Of a DNA stretch of 64,000 bases, positions 34,851 to 44,730 are shown piece after piece. Numbering within the stretch: position 1 is the stretch's first letter; each line of letters starts with the position of its first letter. This DNA is from Segetibacter sp. 3557_3 (lineage in GTDB: Bacteria > Bacteroidota > Bacteroidia > Chitinophagales > Chitinophagaceae): positions 42,601 through 106,600 of the forward strand of contig NZ_SMSK01000020.1 in assembly GCF_004354985.1 (NCBI RefSeq). Reading direction: 5' to 3'. A program made the translations under genes and the position numbers. Below the pieces are notes generated by a model. The model worked only from the letters and a program-made list of their open reading frames with translations. It ran no database searches and was not told the origin of the DNA.

Positions 34851-36041
34851 TTAACTCTTTTTCACTTTTGCCTTCATACTCCGGCTTCTTAATAAAGCCT
34901 CCAGGTAGTAATAATCAGCATAGCTAAGCGGCACGTCAACTTCACTTTTTGAAGGTGCGGAACCGGTGCTGTGCAACAATAGGAAGCCTTTATTTTCGCC
35001 CACTTTTGATCGGTATTGATTGGTGAGGCTCTCAAGTATTTTATCTGCCGCGGCTTTGTATTTAGCACCGTTACTGCTGAAGGTGCTCAGCTCATACAAA
35101 GCACTTGCCATAACCGCTGCCGCTGAAGCATCCCTTGGTTCGTTTGGAATGCCCGGTGCGTCAAAATCATAATAAGGCACTTTGTCTACCGGTAGATTTG
35201 GATGATTCAACATGTACCCTGCAATCTTTTCAGCTTGCGACAGGAAGTTTTTGTTTTTTGTTTCACGATAGCACATCGTATAACCATACAGTCCCCAGCT
35301 TTGTCCGCGTGACCAGGCACTTTCATCACTGTAACCCTGGTGAGTAGTTTTTTGTAGAATGGAGCCATCGGTAGTGTCGTAATCAACAACGTGGTAAGAG
35401 CTGAGGTCTTTCCTGAAATGGTTCTTTATCGTAGTATTCGCATGACTTACTGCGATATTATAAAACGTTTTGTCGCCGGTGAGCTTTGTTGCAGCAAACA
35501 ACAATTCAAGGTTCATCATATTGTCGATGATCACCGGGTACTTCCAACGGGTTCGGTTGTCCCATGATTTAATTACCCCAGCCTTTGCATTAAAGCGGGT
35601 ACTAAGGGTTTTTGCAGCTTCAATGATTACGTCTTTGTAGTGTGGATTTCTGGTTAGCCGGTAACCGGTTCCAAAACTGCAATACACTTTAAAACCCATG
35701 TCGTGTGTTCCGCCATTTGTTTTTTCCCGTTCAATGTCGCTTGTAAATTGTTCTGCCGCTGTCTTCCATTTCTTGTCACGGGTATACTCGTACAGAAACC
35801 AAAGCTGACCCGGGAAAAAACCGCTTGTCCAATCGCGGGAAGCAACAAGTTTCAACATGCCACTGTCTAATGTTCTTGGCGACACGAGCTCGGCATTGCC
35901 TTGTTTTGCCACAGGAATTTCGCGAAGCATTACATTCGTTTGCTGGCCGGCGTCTGCAAAAATCTTTGCCAAATTAATCTCCTGGCTTCGCGCCGGAAGG
36001 GCGGAAAATAATAGTAGACCAATCACTGGTAATCTCATCAT
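34851..36041 (-). CDS. GH88 unsaturated uronyl (glucuronyl) hydrolase
   Basis: 396-residue exported (alpha/alpha)6 enzyme that removes the 4,5-unsaturated uronic acid from lyase products. Signal to about residue 19, then RDWTSGFFPGQLWFLYEYT near 70, GGTHDMGFKVYCSF with the first catalytic Asp near 113, IIDNMMNLELLF with the second Asp near 168, QGYSDESAWSRGQSWGLYGY near 235-255, and STGSAPSKSEVDVPLSYADY near 370. All family marks are intact. The stop of GH29 (b) is 12 bases upstream of its start, so the two are translated from one message. Together with GH105 it provides two clearing enzymes, probably for two different lyase products (glucuronate- and galacturonate-derived ends). Confidence 0.94.
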   Translation of the reverse strand: MMRLPVIGLLLFSALPARSQEINLAKIFADAGQQTNVMLREIPVAKQGNAELVSPRTLDSGMLKLVASRDWTSGFFPGQLWFLYEYTRDKKWKTAAEQFTSDIEREKTNGGTHDMGFKVYCSFGTGYRLTRNPHYKDVIIEAAKTLSTRFNAKAGVIKSWDNRTRWKYPVIIDNMMNLELLFAATKLTGDKTFYNIAVSHANTTIKNHFRKDLSSYHVVDYDTTDGSILQKTTHQGYSDESAWSRGQSWGLYGYTMCYRETKNKNFLSQAEKIAGYMLNHPNLPVDKVPYYDFDAPGIPNEPRDASAAAVMASALYELSTFSSNGAKYKAAADKILESLTNQYRSKVGENKGFLLLHSTGSAPSKSEVDVPLSYADYYYLEALLRSRSMKAKVKKS

Positions 36042-36053
36042 GAGCCCTTTTCT

Positions 36054-37940
36054 TTATTGGTTAACGGGTATAAGCTGCACTTCAAGCAACTTCATCAATT
36101 CTGTCTTAATTTCTTTAGCCCTGATCACTATGGTATTCATACCGGCGGGCATCTGTACGATCCCAATTTCTTCCGTTGTTACCTGGGTTGGCCGCTTCTG
36201 CGTAACAACTTCTTTTGCCACTTTCAACGATCCGATCGAAAGCTCATAAGAACCACCGCTATTTGGGGCTGCAAGGTACCTGATCACTACCCTAAATCGT
36301 GCCGCGGAACCGGTACGTATATTCCAATGTAACGATTGTTCATTCTGCTTCCATCCCTCAACATAATACCTGTCTGTTTTTCCGTCACCAAAACTAAATC
36401 CCTTACCGGTTTGCGTTGCATCATAAGCAAGTAATCGCGTGATACCGGTATTTGTTGAAACATAACGGGTCGTATCCAAAATCAGCCCGGTTTTGGTTTC
36501 CACTACGATCACCGTAATCAAGCTGTCTGGTGGGTGGAAGGGAAGTTGGATTACGAGATCTTTGTTGCCTTGTTTTGAAAACGAAAGATTGCTGCCCGGT
36601 TTGCTGAGAAAATAAACCTTTGATACGGGGCTGATTAAACCACCAACCACCAGCTTACCATCCTGTGGCCAATTATAAACATGAAGATATAACCTGTTGT
36701 TTTTAAACGTTGTTACACCCCAGCTTTGCAATGGCAGGGAACCAGCTTTCGTTCCGTAAATACTTTCGCCATTTACTTCCATCCACTTCCCTATACCACC
36801 CAGAATGTTGAGGTCCCTGGCATCGAAAGTGCCGTCGCCTTTCGGTCCGATATTCATCAATAAATTACCACCTCTTGACGCGGCACTTGCGATCAGTCGA
36901 ACAAAGTGTGCGACGGGTTTATGACTGCTGTCGTATTTCGAAAAGCCATAGCTTTCATTGGTTGTAGGTATCGCTTCCCAGTCGCCGGATACCGGGTAAA
37001 ATTCGGCCGGCCGGTCAGCCGTATTTTTGTAATCACCAAAATTTGCTGCGCCACTACGCACAAGCCGGCCGTTTACCACTACGTGTTGGTCTGTTTCCCT
37101 GATCGCTTTCAATATCCTGATGTTTTCCGATAACGGAAGTTTTTGCGGCGTATCAAACCAAAGTATATCAGGGCGATATTTCACCAGGAGTTCTTTGATT
37201 TGTGGTATCGCTTTTTCATCGACATACCGCTGCGCTTTGACCAATAATTCAGGGTGCTGATCATACCAGGTTACGCCACCATATAAGTTCGAATCACCGC
37301 CCGGGTTTTTATACTCCCAGTCATTCCCCGGTGCATCGGGATGTTCCCAGTCGAACGCATGCGAATAGTAAAAGCCAAACTTTAATCCCCACCTCTTGCA
37401 TGCGGCCGACAATTCAGCCATCGGATCACGTTTAAAAGGGGTTTGTTTTTGCAGGTTAAAGTCCGACACCAACGAGGGATACATAGCAAAGCCATCATGG
37501 TGTTTTGCCGTAATCACGAGGTAACGCATGCCGGCCCCTTTTGCATTTTGCACCCACTCATCGGCGTTAAATTTCGATGGATTAAAGTTGTGAGCAACCT
37601 GCAGGTATTCGCTTCGCAGAATCCTTTCTTTGCGCATAAGGTGTTCTGCATAACCACCCACCCTTTTTTCCTTCCACTCCCCGGCGGGATCCGAATAAAC
37701 ACCCCAGTGAATGAACATCCCGAACTTTGCTTCACGCCACCAGGCGAGCCGCTGATCGCGGCTTTTCATTGATGAGGTCCACCAGCCAGCCACGGCTTCG
37801 TTAATGGCCAACTGGTCACGCGTTTTTTCCTGGTTAAACATTGCTGCAGCTTCGTCGCCCTTATCTTGTGCAAACCCGGAGGTGACTGCAAACAGGGCAA
37901 GCCCGGTTACAAGAAAACGCGTGTATAATCTTTTATTCAT
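36054..37940 (-). CDS. GH29 alpha-L-fucosidase (b) with C-terminal beta-sandwich
   Basis: 628-residue exported fucosidase (signal MNKRLYTRFLVTGLALFAVT to about residue 24). The GH29 barrel shows AWWREAKFGMFIHWGVYSD near 65, MRYLVITAKHHDGFAMYPS near 130 and the nucleophile Asp in DILWFDTPQK near 262. A middle beta domain is followed from about 505 by an extra beta-sandwich (GWKQNEQSLHWNIRTGSAA, NSGGSYELSIGSLKVAK) that looks like a small carbohydrate-binding module. It is about 150 residues longer than GH29 (a). The start codon directly abuts a GTACAAG element whose A-rich end (CCCAAAAAAATG on the coding strand) provides the leader. Only 12 bases separate its stop from the GH88 start. Confidence 0.93.
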   Translation of the reverse strand: MNKRLYTRFLVTGLALFAVTSGFAQDKGDEAAAMFNQEKTRDQLAINEAVAGWWTSSMKSRDQRLAWWREAKFGMFIHWGVYSDPAGEWKEKRVGGYAEHLMRKERILRSEYLQVAHNFNPSKFNADEWVQNAKGAGMRYLVITAKHHDGFAMYPSLVSDFNLQKQTPFKRDPMAELSAACKRWGLKFGFYYSHAFDWEHPDAPGNDWEYKNPGGDSNLYGGVTWYDQHPELLVKAQRYVDEKAIPQIKELLVKYRPDILWFDTPQKLPLSENIRILKAIRETDQHVVVNGRLVRSGAANFGDYKNTADRPAEFYPVSGDWEAIPTTNESYGFSKYDSSHKPVAHFVRLIASAASRGGNLLMNIGPKGDGTFDARDLNILGGIGKWMEVNGESIYGTKAGSLPLQSWGVTTFKNNRLYLHVYNWPQDGKLVVGGLISPVSKVYFLSKPGSNLSFSKQGNKDLVIQLPFHPPDSLITVIVVETKTGLILDTTRYVSTNTGITRLLAYDATQTGKGFSFGDGKTDRYYVEGWKQNEQSLHWNIRTGSAARFRVVIRYLAAPNSGGSYELSIGSLKVAKEVVTQKRPTQVTTEEIGIVQMPAGMNTIVIRAKEIKTELMKLLEVQLIPVNQ

Positions 37941-37997
37941 TTTTTTGGGACGGGCTTATGGATGTCGATTTAACATCGTTGCCACGCTCGCTTGTAC
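37941..37997 (-). repeat. GTACAAG element, copy 7, abutting a start codon
   Basis: On the minus strand GTACAAGCGAGCGTGGCAAC, then GATG, about 25 bases and CCCAAAAAA. The last A touches the ATG of GH29 (b), so the element is the 5' leader of that gene. Confidence 0.7.
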
Positions 37998-38080
37998 GGT
38001 TTGTTATTTACGGTGCGTTGTAACCCATACGCCTATATCAGCAGGAACACCACCTGGTGTCCCCCTGCCTTTTGCAAAAT

Positions 38081-39268
38081 CTATTGCAACCAAATCACGG
38101 GATTGCGAACGGGTAAATTCCGGATAACTTCTTCCACTTTAGGATCGTGTTCCAGTTTTTTCCAGGTATCCATCCATTGTTTATTGTCATATGCAAGAGC
38201 TCCAAATACCAGGAAGGGCTGGGCCACCGGCCACTCGTTCCAATACATTACATCAGGTGCTAACGGCCATTTGCCTTTGTCCTGCACATATGGATAGAGG
38301 TATTCAATTCCTTTCCGGATCGACTTGCCGTCAGCAGTTTGGTACCGCCAAAGGTCGTTTTGGGGTGTACTTAAAATCTGGCAAAGCATCGTCATTGCAT
38401 CGAGGTTGAAGATGGAATACCCATACGGTTTGGTTCTTTTCAGCTCTCTTGGAAAACTTCCGTTGGCATCCATTTGATTTGGCAGAAGTACCGTTTTATA
38501 CCTGTCGCTGCAAAACTTCATTACAGCATTGTTGCCGGTAAACTTTGCAAAGGCAGCTACCTGCATGGCCCAACAAGTGCCGTGGTTATTTTCTGCATTC
38601 ATTTCATCTTTACCGTATTGATGTGTGGTTAACCAGGTAATGTATTGCTCAAACCAGCTTTTTACCTGCGCAACATCTTTGCTGGTTATGGCTCCTGCTT
38701 TTTCAAGAGCAAGCAAGCCCTGCACGACTTCCATCAATTGAATGGTATCGATTATCCCAATGCCTCTCCCCGTAAAGCGTCCCTTAATCGCTTGCGCATA
38801 TAGCAGGTGGGGGTTCATCATGGTCGCTTTATCCACGAACCAGGCATTACAGTGTTTCAGCACTTGCTGCACATATTTTTTGTCACCGGTCAACTTATAA
38901 GCAGATGCCAGCGCTCCCACGATCCGGCTCAGCCGGATCATCGCTAACCGGTGCGATACGAAATTCTCGGGGTTCGTCATACCGTCTTTTTGAATATAAG
39001 GACTGTCTGCACTTTTAGGATTTGGCCACCAATAATCACCTTCGCTAAAAAAGTCATGTTTGCCACCGGCGCTCCTGCCCGATGATTGCGCCGTAACTGT
39101 AACGGGCTCTTGTTGCATTGCCCAAGCTGCTTCGTCAAGCACGTGTTTGCGTAATACCGAAGTCACCTCTTTTTGCAAGGGGTTTACATGTGTGCTTCTT
39201 TTTGCCGTTGAACATGCAAAGGCAAAAAAGGTGAAAATGGTAAAAAGGTAATTTATTTGTTTTAACAT
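38081..39268 (-). CDS. Alginate-lyase-fold lipoprotein (PL38-like)
   Basis: 395-residue lipoprotein with a lipobox Cys at residue 19 (FAFACS), so probably outer-membrane or periplasm anchored. The body is a helical toroid of the Alginate_lyase (PF05426) type: GDYWWPNPKSADSPYIQKDG near 80, FVSHRLAMIRLSRIVGALA, the conserved AENNHGTCWAMQVAAFAKF near 220 with the Asn-His pair typical of the catalytic centre, and KPYGYSIFNLDAMTML near 270 with a candidate catalytic Tyr. Known relatives (PL5, PL38 and others) cleave mannuronate, glucuronate or galacturonate chains by beta-elimination. It lies between GH31 and GH29 (b). The exact lyase family and substrate remain open; with PL6-like it makes two lyases for GH88 and GH105 to serve. 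Confidence 0.82.
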   Translation of the reverse strand: MLKQINYLFTIFTFFAFACSTAKRSTHVNPLQKEVTSVLRKHVLDEAAWAMQQEPVTVTAQSSGRSAGGKHDFFSEGDYWWPNPKSADSPYIQKDGMTNPENFVSHRLAMIRLSRIVGALASAYKLTGDKKYVQQVLKHCNAWFVDKATMMNPHLLYAQAIKGRFTGRGIGIIDTIQLMEVVQGLLALEKAGAITSKDVAQVKSWFEQYITWLTTHQYGKDEMNAENNHGTCWAMQVAAFAKFTGNNAVMKFCSDRYKTVLLPNQMDANGSFPRELKRTKPYGYSIFNLDAMTMLCQILSTPQNDLWRYQTADGKSIRKGIEYLYPYVQDKGKWPLAPDVMYWNEWPVAQPFLVFGALAYDNKQWMDTWKKLEHDPKVEEVIRNLPVRNPVIWLQ

Positions 39269-39316
39269 TCGTTCGGGATAATCATCATAAACTGAATAGT
39301 TGCGTAAAGCTTAAAA

Positions 39317-39372
39317 GTACAAGAGTGCGACGCAAGCAAAGCCAAATAGCGATCCTGATGTCTGGTCCAAAA
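39317..39372 (+). repeat. GTACAAG element, copy 8 (compact form)
   Basis: GTACAAGAGTGCGACGC, then a short run with CAAATAGCGATCCTGATG and the end TGGTCCAAAA. It lies in the GH31/PL38-like gap, opposite to the genes. Confidence 0.72.
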
Positions 39373-39383
39373 TCAACTCGCTC

Positions 39384-39522
39384 TTCTTCACCGCAGAGAA
39401 CAAGAGAGTCAGCGTTTCCGCAGAGAATAATTTGCGAATTATAACTCGCGATCCACATCACGCTTTTCTTCACCGCAGAGAACAAGAGAGGCAGCGTTTT
39501 CGCAGAGAAATAATTGGCGAAT
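39384..39522. repeat. Two direct repeats of an ACCGCAGAGAA motif, 82 bp apart
   Basis: TTCTTCACCGCAGAGAACAA begins at 39384 and again at 39466; each copy runs about 57 bases and ends in a GCGAATT word. The same CTCTGCGGTT word occurs in the 1914-2638 gap. No coding signal is seen in the 39269-39637 gap. Confidence 0.7.
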
Positions 39523-39637
39523 TCCGGATTAGCGAATTTCGAATTAAAACTCCCGAACCCCACAACCCACTTCTTCTTACACCTGAAATCCAATCTTTAC
39601 GCAGAGCTAATTTTTTAATTTTTAATTTTTCATTTTC

Positions 39638-41782
39638 TTATTTACTCATAAACCTCCACATCACCTTCCCTACCGTATTGGGCTTGCCTTTAACAGCCGC
39701 TGAAATGGTACCCTTCAATTTACCTTGCACGTTATCCACTTTTATTTCACGCCAGGCATATTCGCCTTTTTCGTAATTGAACGTTTCTCCGTCGTCGTCA
39801 TACAACCGATAGTTGCCTGCGCCCTTGCCATAGTGCCGTATTTCCAGATCGACCACTTCACCCGTTTTTGGCGCATGCAACATCGGTTTCATCATTGGTA
39901 TTATGCCGCCGTCTTTTACGTAAACAGGAATTTTATCAAGACCGGGCGTGACCGTAAGTATTTCGCCATCCCCTGCAAACTCACCGGTATAGAAGTCGTA
40001 CCATTTACCTTTTGGCAAAATGACTTTGCGGCTTGTTTGACCCGTGAAAAGCGGCGCCACCAATAAGTATTCGCCAGCCATATACTGATCTTTGATTTCT
40101 TTTGCCGCTGCTTCGGCGTATGGATTTTCTTCCAGGTTCACATTTGCTGCAACTTCCTTTTTTACTTCCTGTTTAAACCCGGGTTCCAGGTTCATACCCC
40201 TGAATGGCGGCGTACCTTCGAAGTGATATTTTGCAAACTCGCTGTACCAATAAGGCATCATTTGCATACGTAACAATGCAAGTTCCTTTACCTGGTTGGC
40301 CACATCGGGATACGACCACGGCTTGGTTCCGCTTGACCATGCATTGATCATGGCCATAGGTGAAAAAATCACCGTTTGGAAACGCCTTAACCATTCTTCG
40401 CTTGTTTTGGATGCCCTTACTTCAGGTGTCCATAAAACACCCGCCGTTCCGCTGTTGATCAAAGCGGTGATAAAGTCTTCATGGTTATAATAATCGTTGT
40501 ACAGCACGTACGGAAAAGAAACACCGCCACCATTGTTTGCACGCACCAGGCCATAGGTTCTCTTGTTTAACTGTTTAAACATTTCAGCACTGTACCGCAT
40601 ATTGAGCATCCCATAAGTCTGGCGCATTTGTTCGCCGCTTACTCCCGAAGGGAAGGTCGCAACATCGGGCCACAGGTAGTGATCATATCCATCGACTTCA
40701 TCAATTTTGTAACCGCTTACGTTTATGTCGACCTGGCTTTTTTTCATTTGGTCGTAAAGGAGTTTTCGTACTTCCGGCATGTTCAGGTCAGGCACCTCCC
40801 CGGTCCAAACTGTATGCGAACCCGTGAATGGGGTTATCGCCTTATAGAATGTTGCGTTTTTCGAAACATATGGATTGATCCACAGGTTCAGGCGAATACC
40901 CCTGTCCATCATTTCTTTTACAAACTGTGCAGGTTGGGGATAACGTGTTTTGTCCCATTCAAAAGTACCGGGATAAGCTTTGCTCTGCCAGCCGGGTTCG
41001 AGCCCGATAAAGTCGAGCGGAAAACCTTTGTCTTCAAACGCCTTTGCTTCGTTTTTTACTTCGTCGGCGGTGTACAACGATTTTACCCGTTGTGTAAAAC
41101 CCAGTCCCCAACGTGGCGGCAAAGGACCACCACCATTAAACAGGTTAAACCTACGGACTGCATCCAATGCAGTGGGTCCTGCAAATACATAAACCTCTAC
41201 CCCGCCGGCAGGAACCGATATTTCAACTGCGTCGGAGTACGGCCGCGATGACCAGCTTTTATCAGTGTTACGGTCCTTTTCGACTGGCGGATTTTTGCTG
41301 TCTTTGCGTACACCGCTGCCTGCATAAACATTCAGGTATCTCGCTGAATTTATAAACACACCATAGCCATTGGAGGATACGTAAAAAGGTGTAGGCGAAT
41401 GGGTGCGGCCATTGTCTTTACCCCCGTAATGGTCCACGTGCAATTGCAGGATTTTGCCGCGCTGGTGCACCGTTTGAAAGTTTAGGCCGAAACCATATAG
41501 TTGTTCGTCTTTCTGAAGCGGGAAACGCAGCGCTGTTTTTCCATCCTGCACAACTCCATTGATATCTGCCTGCGACAACGGGAATGTGGCGGTGCCAATT
41601 TTAGCCAGAGCTTCTGTGCGGGGCTGCGCACCGGCGGCTTTAAGCAGGTCGTATGCTTCGGGTTTACCGATTACGGCCTTCCATACCCCCGGGGCCACAA
41701 CCGACCAGGTTACGGCCTGTGTGTAGCCAGCTGAAGCAACCAATAGCCCTACACCCATCAAAATAAAACGGAACTTCTTCAT
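39638..41782 (-). CDS. GH31 alpha-xylosidase/alpha-glucosidase-type enzyme
   Basis: 714 residues from the ATG of MKKFRFILMGVGLLVASAGY, where the signal peptide starts. N-terminal beta-sandwich with DEQLYGFGLNFQTVHQRGK, then a TIM barrel: PPRWGLGFTQRVKSLYTADE, PLDFIGLEPGWQSKAYPGTF, RGIRLNLWINPYVSK, the nucleophile Asp in VSGYKIDEVDGYDHYLWP near 356, and the C-terminal ILPKGKWYDFYTGEFAGDG. GH31 members remove alpha-xylose, alpha-glucose or alpha-galactose; the LEPGWQ and KIDEVDGYD motifs do not settle which. In a pectin-like substrate alpha-xylose is possible; alpha-galactose would make a fourth such enzyme. It lies between GH95 and the PL38-like gene, 63 bases after GH95. Confidence 0.92.
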   Translation of the reverse strand: MKKFRFILMGVGLLVASAGYTQAVTWSVVAPGVWKAVIGKPEAYDLLKAAGAQPRTEALAKIGTATFPLSQADINGVVQDGKTALRFPLQKDEQLYGFGLNFQTVHQRGKILQLHVDHYGGKDNGRTHSPTPFYVSSNGYGVFINSARYLNVYAGSGVRKDSKNPPVEKDRNTDKSWSSRPYSDAVEISVPAGGVEVYVFAGPTALDAVRRFNLFNGGGPLPPRWGLGFTQRVKSLYTADEVKNEAKAFEDKGFPLDFIGLEPGWQSKAYPGTFEWDKTRYPQPAQFVKEMMDRGIRLNLWINPYVSKNATFYKAITPFTGSHTVWTGEVPDLNMPEVRKLLYDQMKKSQVDINVSGYKIDEVDGYDHYLWPDVATFPSGVSGEQMRQTYGMLNMRYSAEMFKQLNKRTYGLVRANNGGGVSFPYVLYNDYYNHEDFITALINSGTAGVLWTPEVRASKTSEEWLRRFQTVIFSPMAMINAWSSGTKPWSYPDVANQVKELALLRMQMMPYWYSEFAKYHFEGTPPFRGMNLEPGFKQEVKKEVAANVNLEENPYAEAAAKEIKDQYMAGEYLLVAPLFTGQTSRKVILPKGKWYDFYTGEFAGDGEILTVTPGLDKIPVYVKDGGIIPMMKPMLHAPKTGEVVDLEIRHYGKGAGNYRLYDDDGETFNYEKGEYAWREIKVDNVQGKLKGTISAAVKGKPNTVGKVMWRFMSK

Positions 41783-41845
41783 AATCTTCAGGTACATTTT
41801 GAGTAATAATCCTGTCATTGAAGGCAGGGATAAATTCGGGCCTAA

Positions 41846-44422
41846 TTATCTACCGGATGGTACTACGGTGTAGGTTTTACCCTTTTCTGTTTTAAAATCT
41901 ATCACATAACCTTTTGCAGTGTCGACCGCTACGAGTTTTGCGTTTTCGTTTTTTTTGTACGGCGGCATACCGTACACCATATTCAGCTCATTACTGTTAC
42001 TCCCATTTGCGGGAGTGAACTTCACTTCGGCAATCTTAACCGGTGTATTTGTCCTGAGCCGGCAATTACCACCCAATGCTGAATGAATCTTGCCGTTGAT
42101 GAGATTGCCATTTCTCCAATTGAGGTCAACTGTAAAATTGCCCCTTGCTTTTATGCCTTTAATTGAACCATCTTTCCATGCTACAGGCAATGCCGGCAAC
42201 AGGGATAGCTGCCCGTCATGACTCTGCAACAACATTTCGGTCATTCCGGCTGTCGCACCAAAGTTTCCATCAATCTGAAATGGCGGATGGGCATCGAACA
42301 GGTTGGGATAAGTACCACCACCACTCATCTGGGCTTTTTCTTTGGTGGGATCGATATAGGTAAAGGCTGCACTAAGTATCTTGTAAGCATGTTCGCCGTC
42401 GTGTAATCGGGCCCACCAATTGATCTTCCAGGCCATTGACCAACCTGTACTAACATCTCCCCGATGTATAAGTGACTGTTTGGCGGCGGCGGCAAGTTCC
42501 GGCGTAGCATTCAGGGTGACCTGGTTGCCGGGGTATAATCCAAACAGTTGTGAGATGTGGCGATGGGTGTCTTTGGGATCATCCCAGTCTTTGAACCATT
42601 CTTGAAGCTGTCCGTATTGCCCGATGTGGTATGGATATAATTGCTCTTTTGCCGCCTGTACCCGGCTGCTAAAGCTGTTATCGATCTTTAATATTGTTGC
42701 CGCCTTAATTACTGAAGTAAACAATTCCCTGATGATCGACATATCCATTGTGGATGCCATGCTGAGCTGGTGCTCTTTACCATTGATTTTTATGGTATTC
42801 TCGGGTGATGTGGATGGGTTGGTGACCAGGTAGCCACTGACGGGGTCTTTAATTAACCAGGCCAGATAAAATTGGGCGGCACCCTTCATTAATGGATAGG
42901 CTTCGTTTTGCAGGAATTTTTTATCGCCGGTAAACAGGTAGTGTTCCCACAAGTGTGTACTAAACCAGCCGCTCGCCATCGGCCATGCACTCCATCGGGG
43001 CATAGCCTTTGGGTCGTTCCATCCCATGCCGCCGGGTGGCGACGTTTTGGCCCACAGGTCGGAGTTGTGGTGGGTAACCCATCCTTCCTTTATGTTGTAG
43101 TTTACCTTCGCCGTTTGTGCACCATTGACAGCAAGTTCCTTCATGAAGTCAAATAGCGGTTGGTGGCATTCCGATAAGTTCGTGTTCTCTGCCAGCCAAT
43201 AGTTCATTTCGGTATTAATATTCGTGGTGTAGTTACTACCCCATGGCGGTTGCACAGCGTCGTTCCAAATGCCCTGCAGGTTTGTGGGCCGGGAACCCGG
43301 GCGTGTGCTGCTGATCATCAGGTATCGGCCGAACTGGTAGTACAATACCTGGAGCTGGTTATCTTTTTGGGTATGGGCATATCGAAGTAGTCGCTGGTCT
43401 GTGGGCAACCTTTCAGCTTCCCCATCCGTGCCAAGGTTAAACTGAACCCGATTAAAAAGGGCTGTGTAATCCGCAACGTGGCGTTGTCTTAGAACAGCAT
43501 ATGACTTTGTTGAAGCCCCGTGCAAATTTGCCTTTGCTTCCAGGGACGGATCCTTGCCCTGCAGCCCTGGAGATTTAGCAAAGCCGTTGAAGCTTGTGGC
43601 ATTCGAAATGTATAGTGTAACCGCGTCCGCATCTTTGACCAAAAGCTGGCTTCCTGATTTGGTGACAGAACCACCTTCGTTGACAATCTTTAGGTGCACC
43701 TCGAACGTCATCCCCTCGCCGCCTGTGGAATCATAAACAACCTGTTGTGGTTCGTATTCCCGGTTTGCAACATATTTTGGTGCCTTTCCGCTTAATACCA
43801 GTTGATCGGTATTTACGGCAGCCGTTTTAAAACGCAGTTTGCTGGTCAGGGCAGCCGTAAATCTTACTGAAGCTTTTTTGTCTGCCGTAATCCGCACTAC
43901 TAGAACCTTATCGGGGAAGCTGATCAAGGTTTCTCTCTTATAGTTGATGCCACCGACACGGTACTTAACTGAGGCTATCGCATTTGCCAGGTTCAGATCA
44001 CGGGAATATGTTGTGGCTGAGTCAGTGTGTTTAAACTGTAATGCGAGGTCCGCCATTGGGAGATACCTCGCTGAATAAGGACCATGCATTTTTTTCCAGA
44101 GCTTGGTGGCACTGTCCCAGTTAGCTGCAAAAATCTGCTCCCGTACTTTTGCCAAAATAGCGGGACCATCGGGGTTGTTGCCGGGGTTGGGATAACCCGA
44201 CCAAAGCGTATTGTCGTTTAATTGGTAACGCTCGTTGCTGAAACCACCAAATACCATGGCGCCGGTTTTTGCATTACCCAGCGGCAGTGCTTCTTCCCAG
44301 GCAACAGCGGGTTTCGCGTACCACAAGCGCAGGTCGCCGGCAGGCTTTGTTGATTGTGCCTGTGTGTTACAAACTGCAACTATCATTAACCCTATCACCC
44401 TGCTAATTATCTTCATGTACAT
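41846..44422 (-). CDS. GH95 alpha-L-fucosidase/alpha-L-galactosidase
   Basis: 858-residue exported inverting enzyme of family GH95. Two ATGs six bases apart (44422 and 44416) give equivalent signal peptides ([20 protein letters not shown]). N-terminal domain starts [19 protein letters not shown] with [20 protein letters not shown], both family hallmarks. The catalytic (alpha/alpha)6 domain holds [20 protein letters not shown] near 395, whose Asn residues activate the water in characterised GH95 enzymes, and [13 protein letters not shown] near 630; [18 protein letters not shown] is also conserved. GH95 acts on alpha-1,2-L-fucose or on alpha-L-galactose. It lies between GH2 and GH31, and with both GH29 genes suggests two kinds of fucosyl-type linkage. 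Confidence 0.94.
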   Translation of the reverse strand: MYMKIISRVIGLMIVAVCNTQAQSTKPAGDLRLWYAKPAVAWEEALPLGNAKTGAMVFGGFSNERYQLNDNTLWSGYPNPGNNPDGPAILAKVREQIFAANWDSATKLWKKMHGPYSARYLPMADLALQFKHTDSATTYSRDLNLANAIASVKYRVGGINYKRETLISFPDKVLVVRITADKKASVRFTAALTSKLRFKTAAVNTDQLVLSGKAPKYVANREYEPQQVVYDSTGGEGMTFEVHLKIVNEGGSVTKSGSQLLVKDADAVTLYISNATSFNGFAKSPGLQGKDPSLEAKANLHGASTKSYAVLRQRHVADYTALFNRVQFNLGTDGEAERLPTDQRLLRYAHTQKDNQLQVLYYQFGRYLMISSTRPGSRPTNLQGIWNDAVQPPWGSNYTTNINTEMNYWLAENTNLSECHQPLFDFMKELAVNGAQTAKVNYNIKEGWVTHHNSDLWAKTSPPGGMGWNDPKAMPRWSAWPMASGWFSTHLWEHYLFTGDKKFLQNEAYPLMKGAAQFYLAWLIKDPVSGYLVTNPSTSPENTIKINGKEHQLSMASTMDMSIIRELFTSVIKAATILKIDNSFSSRVQAAKEQLYPYHIGQYGQLQEWFKDWDDPKDTHRHISQLFGLYPGNQVTLNATPELAAAAKQSLIHRGDVSTGWSMAWKINWWARLHDGEHAYKILSAAFTYIDPTKEKAQMSGGGTYPNLFDAHPPFQIDGNFGATAGMTEMLLQSHDGQLSLLPALPVAWKDGSIKGIKARGNFTVDLNWRNGNLINGKIHSALGGNCRLRTNTPVKIAEVKFTPANGSNSNELNMVYGMPPYKKNENAKLVAVDTAKGYVIDFKTEKGKTYTVVPSGR

Positions 44423-44463
44423 TAGGTATGTTATGATTGAAGTGTTTGTTTAGTTGAGGAGTT

Positions 44464-44540
44464 CTTTTGGACCCGACTATAGAAATTCTGATGTTGCATC
44501 GTTGCCCGCCCGCGCCGCATTCGGACGGGCGGGCTTGTAC
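44464..44540 (-). repeat. GTACAAG element, copy 9 (hairpin form, perfect stem)
   Basis: On the minus strand GTACAAGCCCGCCCG ... GGCAACGATG ... GGGTCCAAAAGAA, same direction as the GH95 gene and about 40 bases before its start. The GC insert is a perfect 9-bp stem, GCCCGCCCG at 44504-44512 with CGGGCGGGC at 44526-44534. The remainder of the 44423-44730 gap holds AATCCGTAATTCG-type low-complexity words only. Confidence 0.8.
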
Positions 44541-44730
44541 CTTACTGCTTTACTCAGCAAATTTTAAGTACAAAGGGCTTAACTAAACGACCTTGATTGC
44601 CGTATGTCGATCAGCTAAATGGCAGATCCATCAATTAAGCCAAATACAAGATGGAATGATATTTACCACACTTCGATTCTTTATCCGACACTAATCCGTA
44701 ATTCGTAATCCGTTATTCGCAAATCCCAGT

